NCBI GenBank assembly: GCA_030695285.1
Contig: JAUYTF010000435.1
Span: 1-19,801, forward strand
Length of the DNA: 19,801 nucleotides
Source: Eubacteriales bacterium
GTDB lineage: Bacteria > Bacillota > Clostridia > Christensenellales > CAG-138
Direction of reading: 5' to 3'
Under the pieces are notes generated by a model. It worked only from the letters and a program-made list of their open reading frames with translations, did no database searches and was not told where the DNA came from. This document shows positions 1 through 7,716 of the stretch, one piece after another. The first letter of the stretch is position 1. Each line of letters begins with the position of its first letter. Made by a program: the position numbers and the translations under genes.

Positions 1-1
1 C

Positions 2-37
2 TGCGAGTTCGTGTTTGCGATCAAAGACCCGGACTGA
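2..37 (+). CDS. C-terminal tail of a gene cut by the window edge
   Basis: Frame 2 reads CEFVFAIKDPD and then TGA at 35-37. Only eleven residues are visible, so no family can be named. I read it as a real gene end because a hairpin with a short T-run follows about 48 nt after the stop, and no gene starts in the gap before the minus-strand U32 gene. The other two forward frames stay open past the hairpin, so the frame choice is an inference. Confidence 0.35.
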   Translation, partial: CEFVFAIKDPD

Positions 38-84
38 CGACACGACAATTTCATATTGGCTCACACGAATCAGCACAAAAAATC

Positions 85-117
85 AGAACGCCCGTTTTTC
101 GGACGTTCTGTTTGTTA
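85..117 (+). terminator. Rho-independent terminator of the upstream truncated gene
   Basis: The stem is AGAACGCCCG (85-94) against CGGACGTTCT (100-109), with one mismatch and a TTTTT loop. It is followed by GTTTGTT. The tail is short but the stem is strong. Confidence 0.6.
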
Positions 118-339
118 TCCAGAGTTTCGTGTTCATCGCGGTCATGCTGGCGCAGACCGTGGCTTCTGTGATCTAGTAGCGCTTCACCAAGCGCGCCAGA
201 GCCACGCGTCCAGAAAGCAGGCGCGAAAGAACTGGCTGACAGTAAAGCCTGATGCGTCAACTGACTATCAATAAGACCCGCGTTGCGCTTTTTGCCGACG
301 CGGGTCTTGTGATAGAATCCTTGTCAGGACAAAATGAAG
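118..339. other. Intergenic stretch with no recognisable gene
   Basis: Between the two hairpins I see only short ORFs without a ribosome binding site or familiar sequence. The one structured element is the inverted repeat at 273-308. Confidence 0.5.
273..308 (-). terminator. Hairpin downstream of the U32 gene, probable terminator
   Basis: There is a perfect 11-bp stem: AAGACCCGCGT (273-283) and ACGCGGGTCTT (298-308), with a 14-nt loop. On the minus strand it lies about 30 nt past the U32 stop codon. The following minus-strand sequence, ATTGATAG, is only weakly T-rich. Confidence 0.55.
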
Positions 340-2376
340 CTATAACAGCGTCTTGTAATAGAGTCCCGTCGTGTGCGGCTCATCCGTCTTTTCTGCGGCG
401 AGAAAGCGCTTGGCGATCATTTCAATCTCATGCGCACGTTCGCGTGTGAAGTAGAGCATCTGAAAGTCCAGGCCGCGCATATTCCGCTTTGCAATGTCGA
501 GCGGTACGCTGTTGAGCAGCGCCACCGAGCGATAATGATCGCACTCCACCGCAAAGCGCACCTGCATGCGGTCGGGAAGAATCCCCTTTTGTCCGCAGGC
601 GGCGCAGCCGATAGAAGCTTTGATCGGGCAGTTTCTCACGTGCATCAGCGGCAGGTAGCCATAGGAGAGCACGCCGCGCGGGATGCTTCCGCCGAGGGCT
701 TTGATGGCATTCATCGAGAGTTCAAACGAGAGCGTCGCGCTATTAAGCCCCTGCGCCTCATGAAACGCGAGCGCTTCGGTGTTGGAGAGATTCAGTCCGA
801 ACCCGCCGTGTACGGCTAGCCCAAGCCGCCTGCCAAGCGAGATGCCGTAGACGTTGTTTGCCCAGACGGAAATAAGCCCGGCTTTCGCGAGTGCTTCCAG
901 CCGCGCGTCAAACGCGGGCTCGTCCTCGGGGAAGAGTACGGTCGGCAGTTGCGCGATCAGCTTCTCGCCGAGGCGCGCGAGCAACGGCGCATCGATCTCC
1001 TCGGCGGGGAGTATGATCTTCTCAAACGAATCCATGCAGGCGATCTGCTCTTTTTGATGAAACCTCGCCCAGAGAGCGGGTGTTTCGCGCGGCGAACGAT
1101 CACGCGCGGGCGCGGCAAAGTCGAAATCGTGCTTCTTGTGCGGCGTTGGCTGACCGCGTAGCTCCAGCAATTCGTCCAGCGCATCTCTGCGCATGGCGTT
1201 GAGCGCGGAGATGGGGAGAGTAAGACCTTCGGCAATCTCAGAACGAAATGAGCGCACGAAGAACGGCGTTCCGCCCGTCTTCTCCAGATTCTTTTTCGCG
1301 CTCTCCTGATCCAGCGCGCGGTGATTTGCCCGTTCCGGCGCGCTGCCCTGAGCGGTGACTTCAAGCACACCGTCGCTGACGGTGAGCGACGCTGCGCTTT
1401 TGTCGAGCGAGAAAACAAGATCGATGGGTACGAGCGGCGTTTCGTTTCGATACAGTGCTGCCAGCGAGGAGAGCACGCCGTCCGCGCCAGTGACATCTTC
1501 CTTGGTGCGGTAGCCAAACATCTCCGCGCTTCGCTGCCCTTTGAGGTAGCCATCCGTAAAGCCGCTGCGCGAAAACACCGCGCGTAAAGCCTCCGCGTCG
1601 TAGGACTTGCCCGTGAGCGCGAGCTTGCAGGCGGCGGTTGCGGCGGCGACGTATTCCGGCCGCTTCATGCGCCCTTCGATTTTGAATGAGTTTATGCCTG
1701 CGTCCGCGAGTTCGCTTAGGTGTGTAATCAGAGACATATCCTTGAGCGAGAGCGCATAGGGGTGATCCCCGCTTGTCCAGTTCAGGCGGCATGGCTGGGC
1801 GCAGAGCCCGCGGTTGCCGCTTCTGCCGCCGAGCATGGCGGAAAGATAGCACGCGCCCGAGACGCTCATACAATGCGCGCCGTGGATAAAGGCTTCTTTC
1901 TGGATCGATACGGAGGCGCAGATGGCCGCGATTTCGTCAAGCGAAAGCTCGCGCGCGAGCACGATGCTGTCAAAGCCGACGCTTTCGAGAAACCGCGCGC
2001 CGTCGATATTGTGTACGGCGGTCTGTGTGGAGGCAAAGCGCTTGAGGGTGGGGTAGCGATTATGAAACAGCCGCAGCACCGCCATATCCTGAATGATCAC
2101 CGCATCCGCACCAACCTCCGCGATTTGGTCGGCTTCCTCCTCCAGCGCGCTCATTTCCGAATCCATGACAATGGTGTTGACGGCAACATAGACCTTCACA
2201 CCCCGCGCATGACAATAGGAGACGGCTTTTGTAAGGCTCGTCTCGGCAAAGTTTGCGGCGTTCCGGCGCGCGTTGAAGTTCTGCCCGCCGAGGTAAACCG
2301 CGTCGGCTCCGCAGCGTACCGCCGCAAGCAGCTGCTCTTCGCCGCCCGCCGGGGCAAGTATTTCGGGGGTTTGCAT
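340..2376 (-). CDS. U32-family protein (long form), probable Fe-S RNA-modification enzyme
   Basis: This is a 678-residue protein of the peptidase U32 family. The N-terminal half starts with the typical PEILAPAGG. It contains a near-match to the U32 signature, EAFIHGAHCMSVSGACYLS, at residues 161-179, followed by LCAQPC. Cys169, Cys176, Cys192 and Cys196 probably bind a [4Fe-4S] cluster. The C-terminal part (DUF3656-like) has a second Cys group around NCPIK...CAACG. The length fits the long U32 form that includes RlhA of E. coli, which hydroxylates a 23S rRNA cytidine. Most members once called proteases are now linked to RNA or quinone hydroxylation, but the substrate here cannot be read from sequence. 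The start is ATG at 2374-2376, preceded by AAAGGAG (2390-2396). A longer TTG-started reading would run into the repeat array and is rejected. The gene stands alone and is divergent from the pfkB gene. Confidence 0.85.
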   Translation of the reverse strand: MQTPEILAPAGGEEQLLAAVRCGADAVYLGGQNFNARRNAANFAETSLTKAVSYCHARGVKVYVAVNTIVMDSEMSALEEEADQIAEVGADAVIIQDMAVLRLFHNRYPTLKRFASTQTAVHNIDGARFLESVGFDSIVLARELSLDEIAAICASVSIQKEAFIHGAHCMSVSGACYLSAMLGGRSGNRGLCAQPCRLNWTSGDHPYALSLKDMSLITHLSELADAGINSFKIEGRMKRPEYVAAATAACKLALTGKSYDAEALRAVFSRSGFTDGYLKGQRSAEMFGYRTKEDVTGADGVLSSLAALYRNETPLVPIDLVFSLDKSAASLTVSDGVLEVTAQGSAPERANHRALDQESAKKNLEKTGGTPFFVRSFRSEIAEGLTLPISALNAMRRDALDELLELRGQPTPHKKHDFDFAAPARDRSPRETPALWARFHQKEQIACMDSFEKIILPAEEIDAPLLARLGEKLIAQLPTVLFPEDEPAFDARLEALAKAGLISVWANNVYGISLGRRLGLAVHGGFGLNLSNTEALAFHEAQGLNSATLSFELSMNAIKALGGSIPRGVLSYGYLPLMHVRNCPIKASIGCAACGQKGILPDRMQVRFAVECDHYRSVALLNSVPLDIAKRNMRGLDFQMLYFTRERAHEIEMIAKRFLAAEKTDEPHTTGLYYKTLL

Positions 2377-2396
2377 GGTTAACTCGTTTCTCCTTT

Positions 2397-2605
2397 GAGT
2401 ACGTTCTTTTAAACGCAATAATCCTAGAGTTCGGTCTTATTAACGCAATAATCCTAGATTACGTTCTTTAAACGCAATCATCTTTGAGTACGTTCTTTAA
2501 AACGCAATAATCCTAGAGTTCGGTCTTATAAACGCAATAATCCTAGATTACGTTCTTTTAAACGCAATCATCTTTGAGTACGTTCTTTAAAACGCTATAA
2601 TCATT
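2397..2605. repeat. Seven-unit 30-bp tandem array with a 90-bp higher-order period
   Basis: Units lie at 2397-2426, 2427-2456, 2457-2485, 2486-2515, 2516-2545, 2546-2575 and 2576-2605. They fall into three types in the order A B C A B C A. Type A starts GAGTACGTTC, type B starts GAGTTCGGTC, and type C starts GATTACGTTC and ends AATCATCTTT. All share a core of TTnnAACGCAAT. There are no spacers, so it is not a CRISPR array. It fills most of the gap between the U32 start and the divergent kinase, and it directly abuts the U32 ribosome binding site. Confidence 0.9.
2574..2601 (+). promoter_or_regulatory. Probable promoter toward the pfkB gene, formed by the last repeat unit
   Basis: A TTGAGT -35 (2574-2579) is separated by 16 nt from a perfect TATAAT -10 (2596-2601). 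The other type-A units carry AATAAT at the same place. The predicted transcription start near 2608 lies upstream of the 47-codon ORF and the kinase. Confidence 0.5.
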
Positions 2606-2631
2606 GTATAACAAAACGCTTGGCATGACGA

Positions 2632-2775
2632 ATGGAATCGTCCGAATTCCGACAATCAGGCGATAAGCTCATCGATCGCTCCGCAGCGCCCGAAACCGGC
2701 GTGGTTGGCGCGGCGTATTATGTCATGGAGCGACTGGCGGATTTTTCAGTAGAAACGGGGGAAATCATCGTATGA
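2632..2775 (+). CDS. 47-residue ORF overlapping the kinase start, possible gene remnant
   Basis: ATG at 2632 opens a 47-codon frame (MESSEFRQSG...) ending in TGA at 2773-2775. The TGA overlaps the kinase ATG as ATGA, the usual arrangement for translational coupling. No clear ribosome binding site precedes the ATG. The segment TGVVGAAYYVMERL loosely resembles the glycine-alanine-rich C-terminal helix of ROK or FGGY sugar kinases, so it may be the remnant of a lost kinase gene. It could equally be a small leader peptide. No function is assigned. Confidence 0.35.
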   Translation: MESSEFRQSGDKLIDRSAAPETGVVGAAYYVMERLADFSVETGEIIV

Positions 2776-3731
2776 ATCGATTCAGCATCATTGGCGCGGC
2801 GCATCTGGACGCGCTGGTCGAGGGCGTGGACGGAACCGCGCTGCATTTGGGTTCCACGCCTGCTGAGCGCATCCGGCTTGGGTTTGGCGGGGACGCGCTC
2901 AACGAGGCGGTGACGCTCACGCGGTTCGGCGGTGCGGTCGACCTCATCAGCAAGATCGGCACAGACAGCGCGGGGGATATGGTGCTAAACTTCTGCCGCT
3001 CGGCCGGATTGTCTGTAGAGCACGTGCAGCGCGAAGATGGCTTGCCCACCAGCATGAATATCGTGCTCGTCGACCATGCGGGCGAACGGCGCTTCATCAC
3101 CGACCCAAACAGCAGCCTGCGCGCGCTCGCGCTTTCGGACGTGCTGCCGCTGGTGGCTTCGCTCTCTCCCGTGGTCTGCTTTGCGAGCTTATTTGTCTTT
3201 CCGCGCTTTCGCGCCGAGGAACTCGCGCCGCTCTTTTCCGCAATCAAGCAAAGAGGCTGCCTGCTTGCTGCGGACATGACCAAGCGCAAGAACGGCGAGC
3301 GGCTTTCCGACCTTGCGGGCGTTTGGCAGCACATCGACATCCTTTTTGCCAATGCGGAGGAGGCGGGGCTGCTCACGAGCGCGACGAACGTGGCGCAGAT
3401 GGCGCAGGAGCTGCGAAACGGTGGTGTAGCGTGCGTGGTGATCAAGACGGGGGCGCGCGGCTGCTATGTCGCCTCTGACGCGGTTACGGGCGCTGTGCCG
3501 GGCTGCGTGAGCCGCGCCTGCGTGGACACCACGGGCGCGGGGGATAGCTTCGCCGCAGCCTTTCTCTTTGCCCGCGCGGCGGGACGCAAGCCGGATGACT
3601 GCGCGCGCTTTGCAAATGCTGCCGCGAGCATCTGCGTGGAGCACCTCGGCGCAACAACGCACGTAATCACGCTGGACAAGGCGCTCGCGCGCTGCCGCGA
3701 AAACTATGGCGCGGGGTTTGACGCGCTTTAG
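2772..3731 (+). CDS. PfkB-family carbohydrate/nucleoside kinase
   Basis: This 319-residue ribokinase-like kinase would phosphorylate a sugar, nucleoside or related alcohol with ATP. The N-terminal substrate loop GFGGDALNEAV lies at residues 37-47, followed by RFGG...KIGTDSAGD, the first PfkB signature region. The second signature, DTTGAGDSF, lies at 252-260; it provides the anion hole and the catalytic Asp258. Length and motif order are normal. A G-rich ribosome binding site (GGGGGAAA, 2757-2764) precedes ATG 2772, and the start overlaps the stop of the small upstream ORF. Substrate specificity is not readable. The downstream MFS transporter might carry the substrate, but it has its own promoter, so the link is weak. 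Confidence 0.88.
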   Translation: MNRFSIIGAAHLDALVEGVDGTALHLGSTPAERIRLGFGGDALNEAVTLTRFGGAVDLISKIGTDSAGDMVLNFCRSAGLSVEHVQREDGLPTSMNIVLVDHAGERRFITDPNSSLRALALSDVLPLVASLSPVVCFASLFVFPRFRAEELAPLFSAIKQRGCLLAADMTKRKNGERLSDLAGVWQHIDILFANAEEAGLLTSATNVAQMAQELRNGGVACVVIKTGARGCYVASDAVTGAVPGCVSRACVDTTGAGDSFAAAFLFARAAGRKPDDCARFANAAASICVEHLGATTHVITLDKALARCRENYGAGFDAL

Positions 3732-3732
3732 C

Positions 3733-3796
3733 GTCAGCACAAAGCTTCTCGCCTCTCTTTTGCGCAAGTATTAGCTCGATGAGAGGCGTGGCTGAC
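3733..3796. repeat. Nested inverted repeat after the kinase gene
   Basis: GTCAGC (3733-3738) pairs with GCTGAC (3791-3796). Inside it, GCCTCTC (3751-3757) pairs with GAGAGGC (3781-3787). It begins right after the kinase stop and has no T-tract. It could be a 3'-end stabilising structure or a weak terminator. Confidence 0.5.
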
Positions 3797-3843
3797 AAAT
3801 GCAGGAGCGAAGATATAGGCGCGTCTTATAACACAAAGTTCCT

Positions 3844-3872
3844 TTGTGATTGGCGATGGAATGTGTTACGAT
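3844..3872 (+). promoter_or_regulatory. Promoter of the MFS gene
   Basis: TTGTGA (3844-3849), a 17-nt spacer and TACGAT (3867-3872), with TG at 3864-3865 making an extended -10. It covers the farther-upstream GTG at 3846, which therefore cannot be the main start of the transporter. Confidence 0.5.
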
Positions 3873-3914
3873 GACAGGAATCTATTTGCGATCAAACCGG
3901 TTAGGGAGTATGGG

Positions 3915-5138
3915 ATGTCGGATAAGCGAAAGAAGGAGCTGTTCCTTTTTTTTGCCGTCATCGTGGCGGTGAACTTAGCGATGGGGTTCAGCGACGGGCT
4001 GTTTTCCAATTATTTTAAAGATGTGTATCACACCGATGGCCGTGAGCGCGGGCTGATCGAGCTGCCGCGCGAGCTGCCTGGCGTGATCACGTTTTTTCTC
4101 ATCAGCGCGTTTGCGTTTCTGGGCGACATCACCATTGCGATCCTCGCGCAGGGCATCGCCGCGATCGGGCTGATGGTGCTGGGGCTTGTCACGCCTTCGT
4201 TCGGGGTGATGCTGGTGTTCCTGTTTATCAACTCGCTTGGCGTGCATCTGTATATGCCGCTAAAGGACAGCATCGGCATGTCGCTCTCGGAGCCGGATCA
4301 AATCGGCAAACGCATGGGGCAATTTTCGGGCATCAGCTTTGCGGTGCTCACGGTTTCGGGGCTGGCGGTATTCTTTTTGTTCCGCTTTGGTGTATTCAGC
4401 TTCGCGAGCAAGACGAAATGGACGTTTGTCGTTGCCGCGATATTCTACCTCGTCGCAATTGCGATGATGATCCGGCTCAAGCTTGCGGTAGGTCAGATGC
4501 GCACCAAGCGCGAGAAGATTAAGCTCATCTTTCGGAAAGAGTATAAGTTCTACTATCTGCTGGCCATCGTGTTTGGCGTTCAAAAGCAGGTGATGCTCGT
4601 GTTCGGGCCTTGGGTGTTGATTGAGACGCTCGGGCAGCGGGTGGATACGATCGTGTTGCTTGGCATCGTGGCCTCTACGCTCGGCATCTTCTTCATGCCT
4701 CAACTGGGCAAATGGATCGATCGCTTTGGCGTGAAAAAGCTGCTGTTTGCTGATGCGTTCTCTTTTATTTTCGTCTACCTATGCTACGGCATGCTGGCGC
4801 AGCGCTTCAACGGCGGCGCGTTGGCAAAGGTCGGCTTACCTGTGCTGCTGACCTGCGCGCTGTTCGTGGTAGATCGGCTCTCGTCTCAAATGGGTATCAT
4901 CCGCACAATCTATCTCAAATCGATCGCGTTTGAGAGCGCGGATGTCACGCCGACGCTTTCGCTGGCAATGATGATGGATCACGTCGTCTCCATCATCGTT
5001 GGCGTGACCGGCGGCATCGCCTGGGTCAAGTTTGGTTCGCATACCATCTTCTATGCGGTGGCAGTACTCTCGCTGATCAATCTCGCGGTGGCAATCCTCG
5101 TCAAAGACCCGCGCAAACTGGAGGTTCGCCTGCAATAG
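3915..5138 (+). CDS. Major facilitator superfamily transporter
   Basis: This 407-residue polytopic membrane protein has about twelve hydrophobic segments. There is a charged cytoplasmic loop in the middle (QMRTKREKIKLIFRKEYK), typical of two six-helix MFS halves. The N-terminus (MSDKRKKELFLFFAVIVAVNLAMGFSDGLFSNYF) enters the first helix directly. The GRERGLIELPRELPG segment between helices 1 and 2 sits where MFS proteins carry motif A. The start is ATG 3915, with AGGGAG at 3903-3908. The GTG at 3846 overlaps the promoter and adds a hydrophilic stretch without a ribosome binding site. The substrate is unknown. The gene is convergent with the Ig-repeat gene, and a bidirectional terminator lies between them. 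Confidence 0.85.
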   Translation: MSDKRKKELFLFFAVIVAVNLAMGFSDGLFSNYFKDVYHTDGRERGLIELPRELPGVITFFLISAFAFLGDITIAILAQGIAAIGLMVLGLVTPSFGVMLVFLFINSLGVHLYMPLKDSIGMSLSEPDQIGKRMGQFSGISFAVLTVSGLAVFFLFRFGVFSFASKTKWTFVVAAIFYLVAIAMMIRLKLAVGQMRTKREKIKLIFRKEYKFYYLLAIVFGVQKQVMLVFGPWVLIETLGQRVDTIVLLGIVASTLGIFFMPQLGKWIDRFGVKKLLFADAFSFIFVYLCYGMLAQRFNGGALAKVGLPVLLTCALFVVDRLSSQMGIIRTIYLKSIAFESADVTPTLSLAMMMDHVVSIIVGVTGGIAWVKFGSHTIFYAVAVLSLINLAVAILVKDPRKLEVRLQ

Positions 5139-5187
5139 AAAAAAAGGGGATAGGACAGAACCTTCAAAAGTCTTAAGCGTTTGCGAT

Positions 5188-5271
5188 ACAGAACTAAGTA
5201 AAAGATCATTAGTTATAAACTTTTACTAAACAGAAACAAGTAATAGATCACTTGAATTTACACAAAAGAAC
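5188..5271. repeat. Two-copy 42-bp degenerate direct repeat
   Basis: The first 21 nt of each copy (5188-5208 and 5230-5250) differ at only three positions and share ACAGAA, AAGTAA and AGATCA. The second halves are more diverged. An AGTAAAAG/CTTTTACT inverted repeat (5197-5204 and 5220-5227) lies within copy one. It occupies the convergent gap between the MFS and Ig-repeat genes. Confidence 0.55.
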
Positions 5272-5300
5272 TGACGCCGTTGAAAGCGTCAGTTTTGTTG
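5267..5300. terminator. Bidirectional terminator between convergent genes
   Basis: There is a perfect stem, AACTGACGC (5269-5277) and GCGTCAGTT (5286-5294), with an 8-nt loop. It is followed by TTGTTG on the plus strand and CTTTTGTG on the minus strand. It would serve both the MFS gene and the minus-strand Ig-repeat gene. Confidence 0.75.
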
Positions 5301-5324
5301 TAGTGATTGGTTTATTGTGCTTGC

Positions 5325-7403
5325 TTATCTGTGACGGCGGCGGCGCGGCGTGTTGGAGATCTGCATGATCAGCAGCACGACGCCAAAGAGCAGCACGATT
5401 CCGCCGCAGATGTAGATCCAGGAATAGGTTCCGGCGCTGACTGGTTCGAGCAGGGATTCTGCGGTAGTATTCTCAAAGAAGCGCGTGGTGCCGCTCTGCT
5501 CGATGGAGGCGGGCGTATAGTTGCCGTCTCCCGTGCGGGTGACGGACATGGAGTAAGGCTCGCCTCCGAGCGCGGTGATGGTTACAGTGTAGGCTCCCGC
5601 TTCCGCAGCGGGGTCAACCTTGCAGCCCTGAAGCGAGAAGTCGAGCGCGCCGTTTCCGCTGCCGCCGGAGAGCTGAATGTCAAACGTGCTGCCGGAGAAT
5701 GCGTTGTCGTTCCAGCCGCTGACCATGAGCGCGGATTGTACAGCACCTGCCGTCACGCCCTCGAAGGTTGCGGGGGAGGAGGCTTCGTATGTGGCATCTC
5801 CCGCTCTGCTGACGCTGACGGCATAATCCTTGTCAGCCAGCGGGTAGACGGAGATGATATAAACATTGCTCTCGCCGCTCTTGAGCCTTGCCGCGCAGCC
5901 GTCGTTGGTGGAGAGCGTCGTGGCGCCCGTGCCATTGCCGCCGCTGACAGCGATTTCAAATGCGCTACCTGCGGGTGCGTTTGCGATCCAGTTTTCGATT
6001 TGGAGCGCGTTTTGCGTGCCCTTGCCGGATTGACCGTGGTAGGTGCGCGTTTGCTGCGATTCGTAGTGATCCGTTTCACCCATGATAGCGTTGAGCGAAT
6101 AGCCGCCCGCCGAGGTGACGGTTACTGTGAATTTCGTGTCTGTCGTGCCGCTTGCGGGGGAAATGGTGCAGCCGCTGGCGACGAAGCTGATGGGCGCGTG
6201 ATCGGAGCCGCCCACAACCTTGATGGGGAAAGAGTCGTTGCAGTTTTTCGCCTCCGACCAGCCGGAGACGGAGAGCGTGCGTGCGCGTGTCTTCTCGGAA
6301 AGGCCGCTCATTGAGGCGGAAACGCTGTTATAACCATAGTTGCCCGCGCGCGTTGCGGTGATGGCATAGGGACCCACCGCGTCAACGGTGACCTCATATT
6401 TGTCCGTGGAAAGCTGGCTATAGCTGCAGCCGACCGTGGAGAGCATGATCGCCTCGCTTGTGCTGCCGCCGTAAATGCGCAGCGTGAACGTATCGCCGCT
6501 CTTGGCGTTTTCCACCCAGTCTTCAATATGGATTGCAGACTGGGTGGACTTGCTGGCGCAGCCGCTCAAGCGGGCGGAAAATGCGCTGTTGTAGTTCGTG
6601 CTTCCGTCCATCATCGCGGTGAGTTCATATGCGCCAACGCGTGTGACGGTCACCTCAAACTCTGTATCTACGGTACCGACAGCAGGTGAAACGGTGCATC
6701 CGTCCGTCTGGAAGGAGATGGCGCCGTTCGTGTTGCCGCCGGTGATGCGAATCTTGAAGCGGTCGTAGTAATCGTCTCCACCGCCCCAGCCGATTATGCT
6801 CAGCGGCATCTGATCTGCCCGTCCGGCAAGACCGGTGCGCGTGTCGCGCGCGAGATCGGAGGTGCCGCTCTTCGCGGCGGTCAGCGAATACACGCCAGAA
6901 CCGGTGACGGTGACGGTATAAGTGCTTGCGCCCGTTCCGCTCGCGGGGAATACGGTGCAGTTGTTTGCCGTGAAGGAGACAGGCTCTGTCTCGGCGACAC
7001 CTTTGAGGGAAACCTCAAAGCTCTCGCCGCAGTTCTTCGCGCCCTGCCAGGAGACGATAGAGAGCGCGTTTGCGTCCCGAATCGCAAAATCGGACACACC
7101 GGGGGCAACCGGCGCATCCGCTGTGGGGATGAATTGTACGATGTTTTCCGCAGCAGCATCGACGGCAGGTGCGGACGCCTGCTGCGCTTCTTCAACGCGG
7201 AAGGACTGCAGCAGCGTTCTAGTTGCCGCGCTGGCGGGCTTATAGGCGAAGATGACCGCAAGGCCGAAGAAAAGAATGAATGCTACGAGTGCATATACTC
7301 TGCGCTTGGCGCGCTTTCTTGCAGAGCGAACAGGCCGCTCGCGATATGCGGAGCGGTTGGGCGGAGTGACATATGATGATGTATACCTACCCGTGTGTCC
7401 CAT
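5325..7403 (-). CDS. Double membrane-anchored protein with six Ig-like repeats
   Basis: The protein has 692 residues. A basic N-terminus (RSARKRAKRR) leads into a transmembrane helix at about 36-54. A low-complexity linker follows, then six homologous repeats of about 83-88 residues at roughly 112-194, 199-282, 289-369, 375-459, 464-551 and 556-638. Each has an invariant Trp near its start (SWQ, GWG, DWV, GWS, NWI, GWN), a GG or equivalent turn, a single conserved Cys (NCTV, GCTV, GCSY, GCTI, GCAA, GCKV) and a closing G-x-x-x-Y motif. The repeats resemble bacterial Ig-like or MBG-type modules. A second helix (about 661-681) and an RRRRHR tail close the protein, so the repeats would form an extracellular loop held at both ends. 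The start is ATG 7401-7403 with GGGGGA (complement of 7411-7416). A longer frame to 7541 overlaps the promoter. Function unknown; a cell-envelope role is inferred. Confidence 0.8.
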   Translation of the reverse strand: MGHTGRYTSSYVTPPNRSAYRERPVRSARKRAKRRVYALVAFILFFGLAVIFAYKPASAATRTLLQSFRVEEAQQASAPAVDAAAENIVQFIPTADAPVAPGVSDFAIRDANALSIVSWQGAKNCGESFEVSLKGVAETEPVSFTANNCTVFPASGTGASTYTVTVTGSGVYSLTAAKSGTSDLARDTRTGLAGRADQMPLSIIGWGGGDDYYDRFKIRITGGNTNGAISFQTDGCTVSPAVGTVDTEFEVTVTRVGAYELTAMMDGSTNYNSAFSARLSGCASKSTQSAIHIEDWVENAKSGDTFTLRIYGGSTSEAIMLSTVGCSYSQLSTDKYEVTVDAVGPYAITATRAGNYGYNSVSASMSGLSEKTRARTLSVSGWSEAKNCNDSFPIKVVGGSDHAPISFVASGCTISPASGTTDTKFTVTVTSAGGYSLNAIMGETDHYESQQTRTYHGQSGKGTQNALQIENWIANAPAGSAFEIAVSGGNGTGATTLSTNDGCAARLKSGESNVYIISVYPLADKDYAVSVSRAGDATYEASSPATFEGVTAGAVQSALMVSGWNDNAFSGSTFDIQLSGGSGNGALDFSLQGCKVDPAAEAGAYTVTITALGGEPYSMSVTRTGDGNYTPASIEQSGTTRFFENTTAESLLEPVSAGTYSWIYICGGIVLLFGVVLLIMQISNTPRRRRHR

Positions 7404-7512
7404 CGTCATTTCCCCCGGCTCAACTTGCAAAACACGGCCATGAAGCGGAATCCTACATCGTCCGTCCACTCGTAACAAATGCGTTACGGTATATTCATGG
7501 AAATTTAATATT

Positions 7513-7541
7513 ATACTATCGTCCTGAGTATACAATGTCAA
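7513..7541 (-). promoter_or_regulatory. Promoter of the Ig-repeat gene
   Basis: On the minus strand there is a perfect TTGACA (complement of 7536-7541), a 17-nt spacer and TAGTAT (complement of 7513-7518). This gives a leader of about 100 nt before ATG 7403. Confidence 0.6.
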
Positions 7542-7707
7542 GGAAAATTTATCTAACCATTGTATTGACCAGAGAATTTATACACAAGCTGTTGGGTTTT
7601 CCGCCATCGTTCACAAATAATTTTTTTTCTCATTTATCGTGCATTTTGCATAATAAAATCAGCGCGCATTGGCCGGTGGGGCGAGTATGTCCATTTTGTA
7701 TTCGATT

Positions 7708-7716
7708 TGGTATAAT
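7708..7716 (+). promoter_or_regulatory. Extended -10 promoter of the moeA unit
   Basis: TGGTATAAT gives a perfect TATAAT (7711-7716) with TG one base upstream. The -35 region 17 nt upstream (TGTCCA) is poor, which is common with extended -10 promoters. The leader to ATG 7803 would be about 80 nt. Confidence 0.55.

Noticed and set aside
2397..2605. CRISPR array
   Set aside because: The 30-bp units are contiguous with no unique spacers, they vary in an ABC order, and no cas genes are present.
5307..6314. Plus-strand 335-codon ORF
   Set aside because: It is the antisense shadow of the Ig-repeat gene. It has no ribosome binding site and no familiar domain, while the minus strand has a clear repeat protein with promoter and terminator.
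7404..7541. 46-residue N-terminal extension of the Ig-repeat protein
   Set aside because: It would begin within the -35 box of the consensus promoter, and a good binding site precedes ATG 7403.
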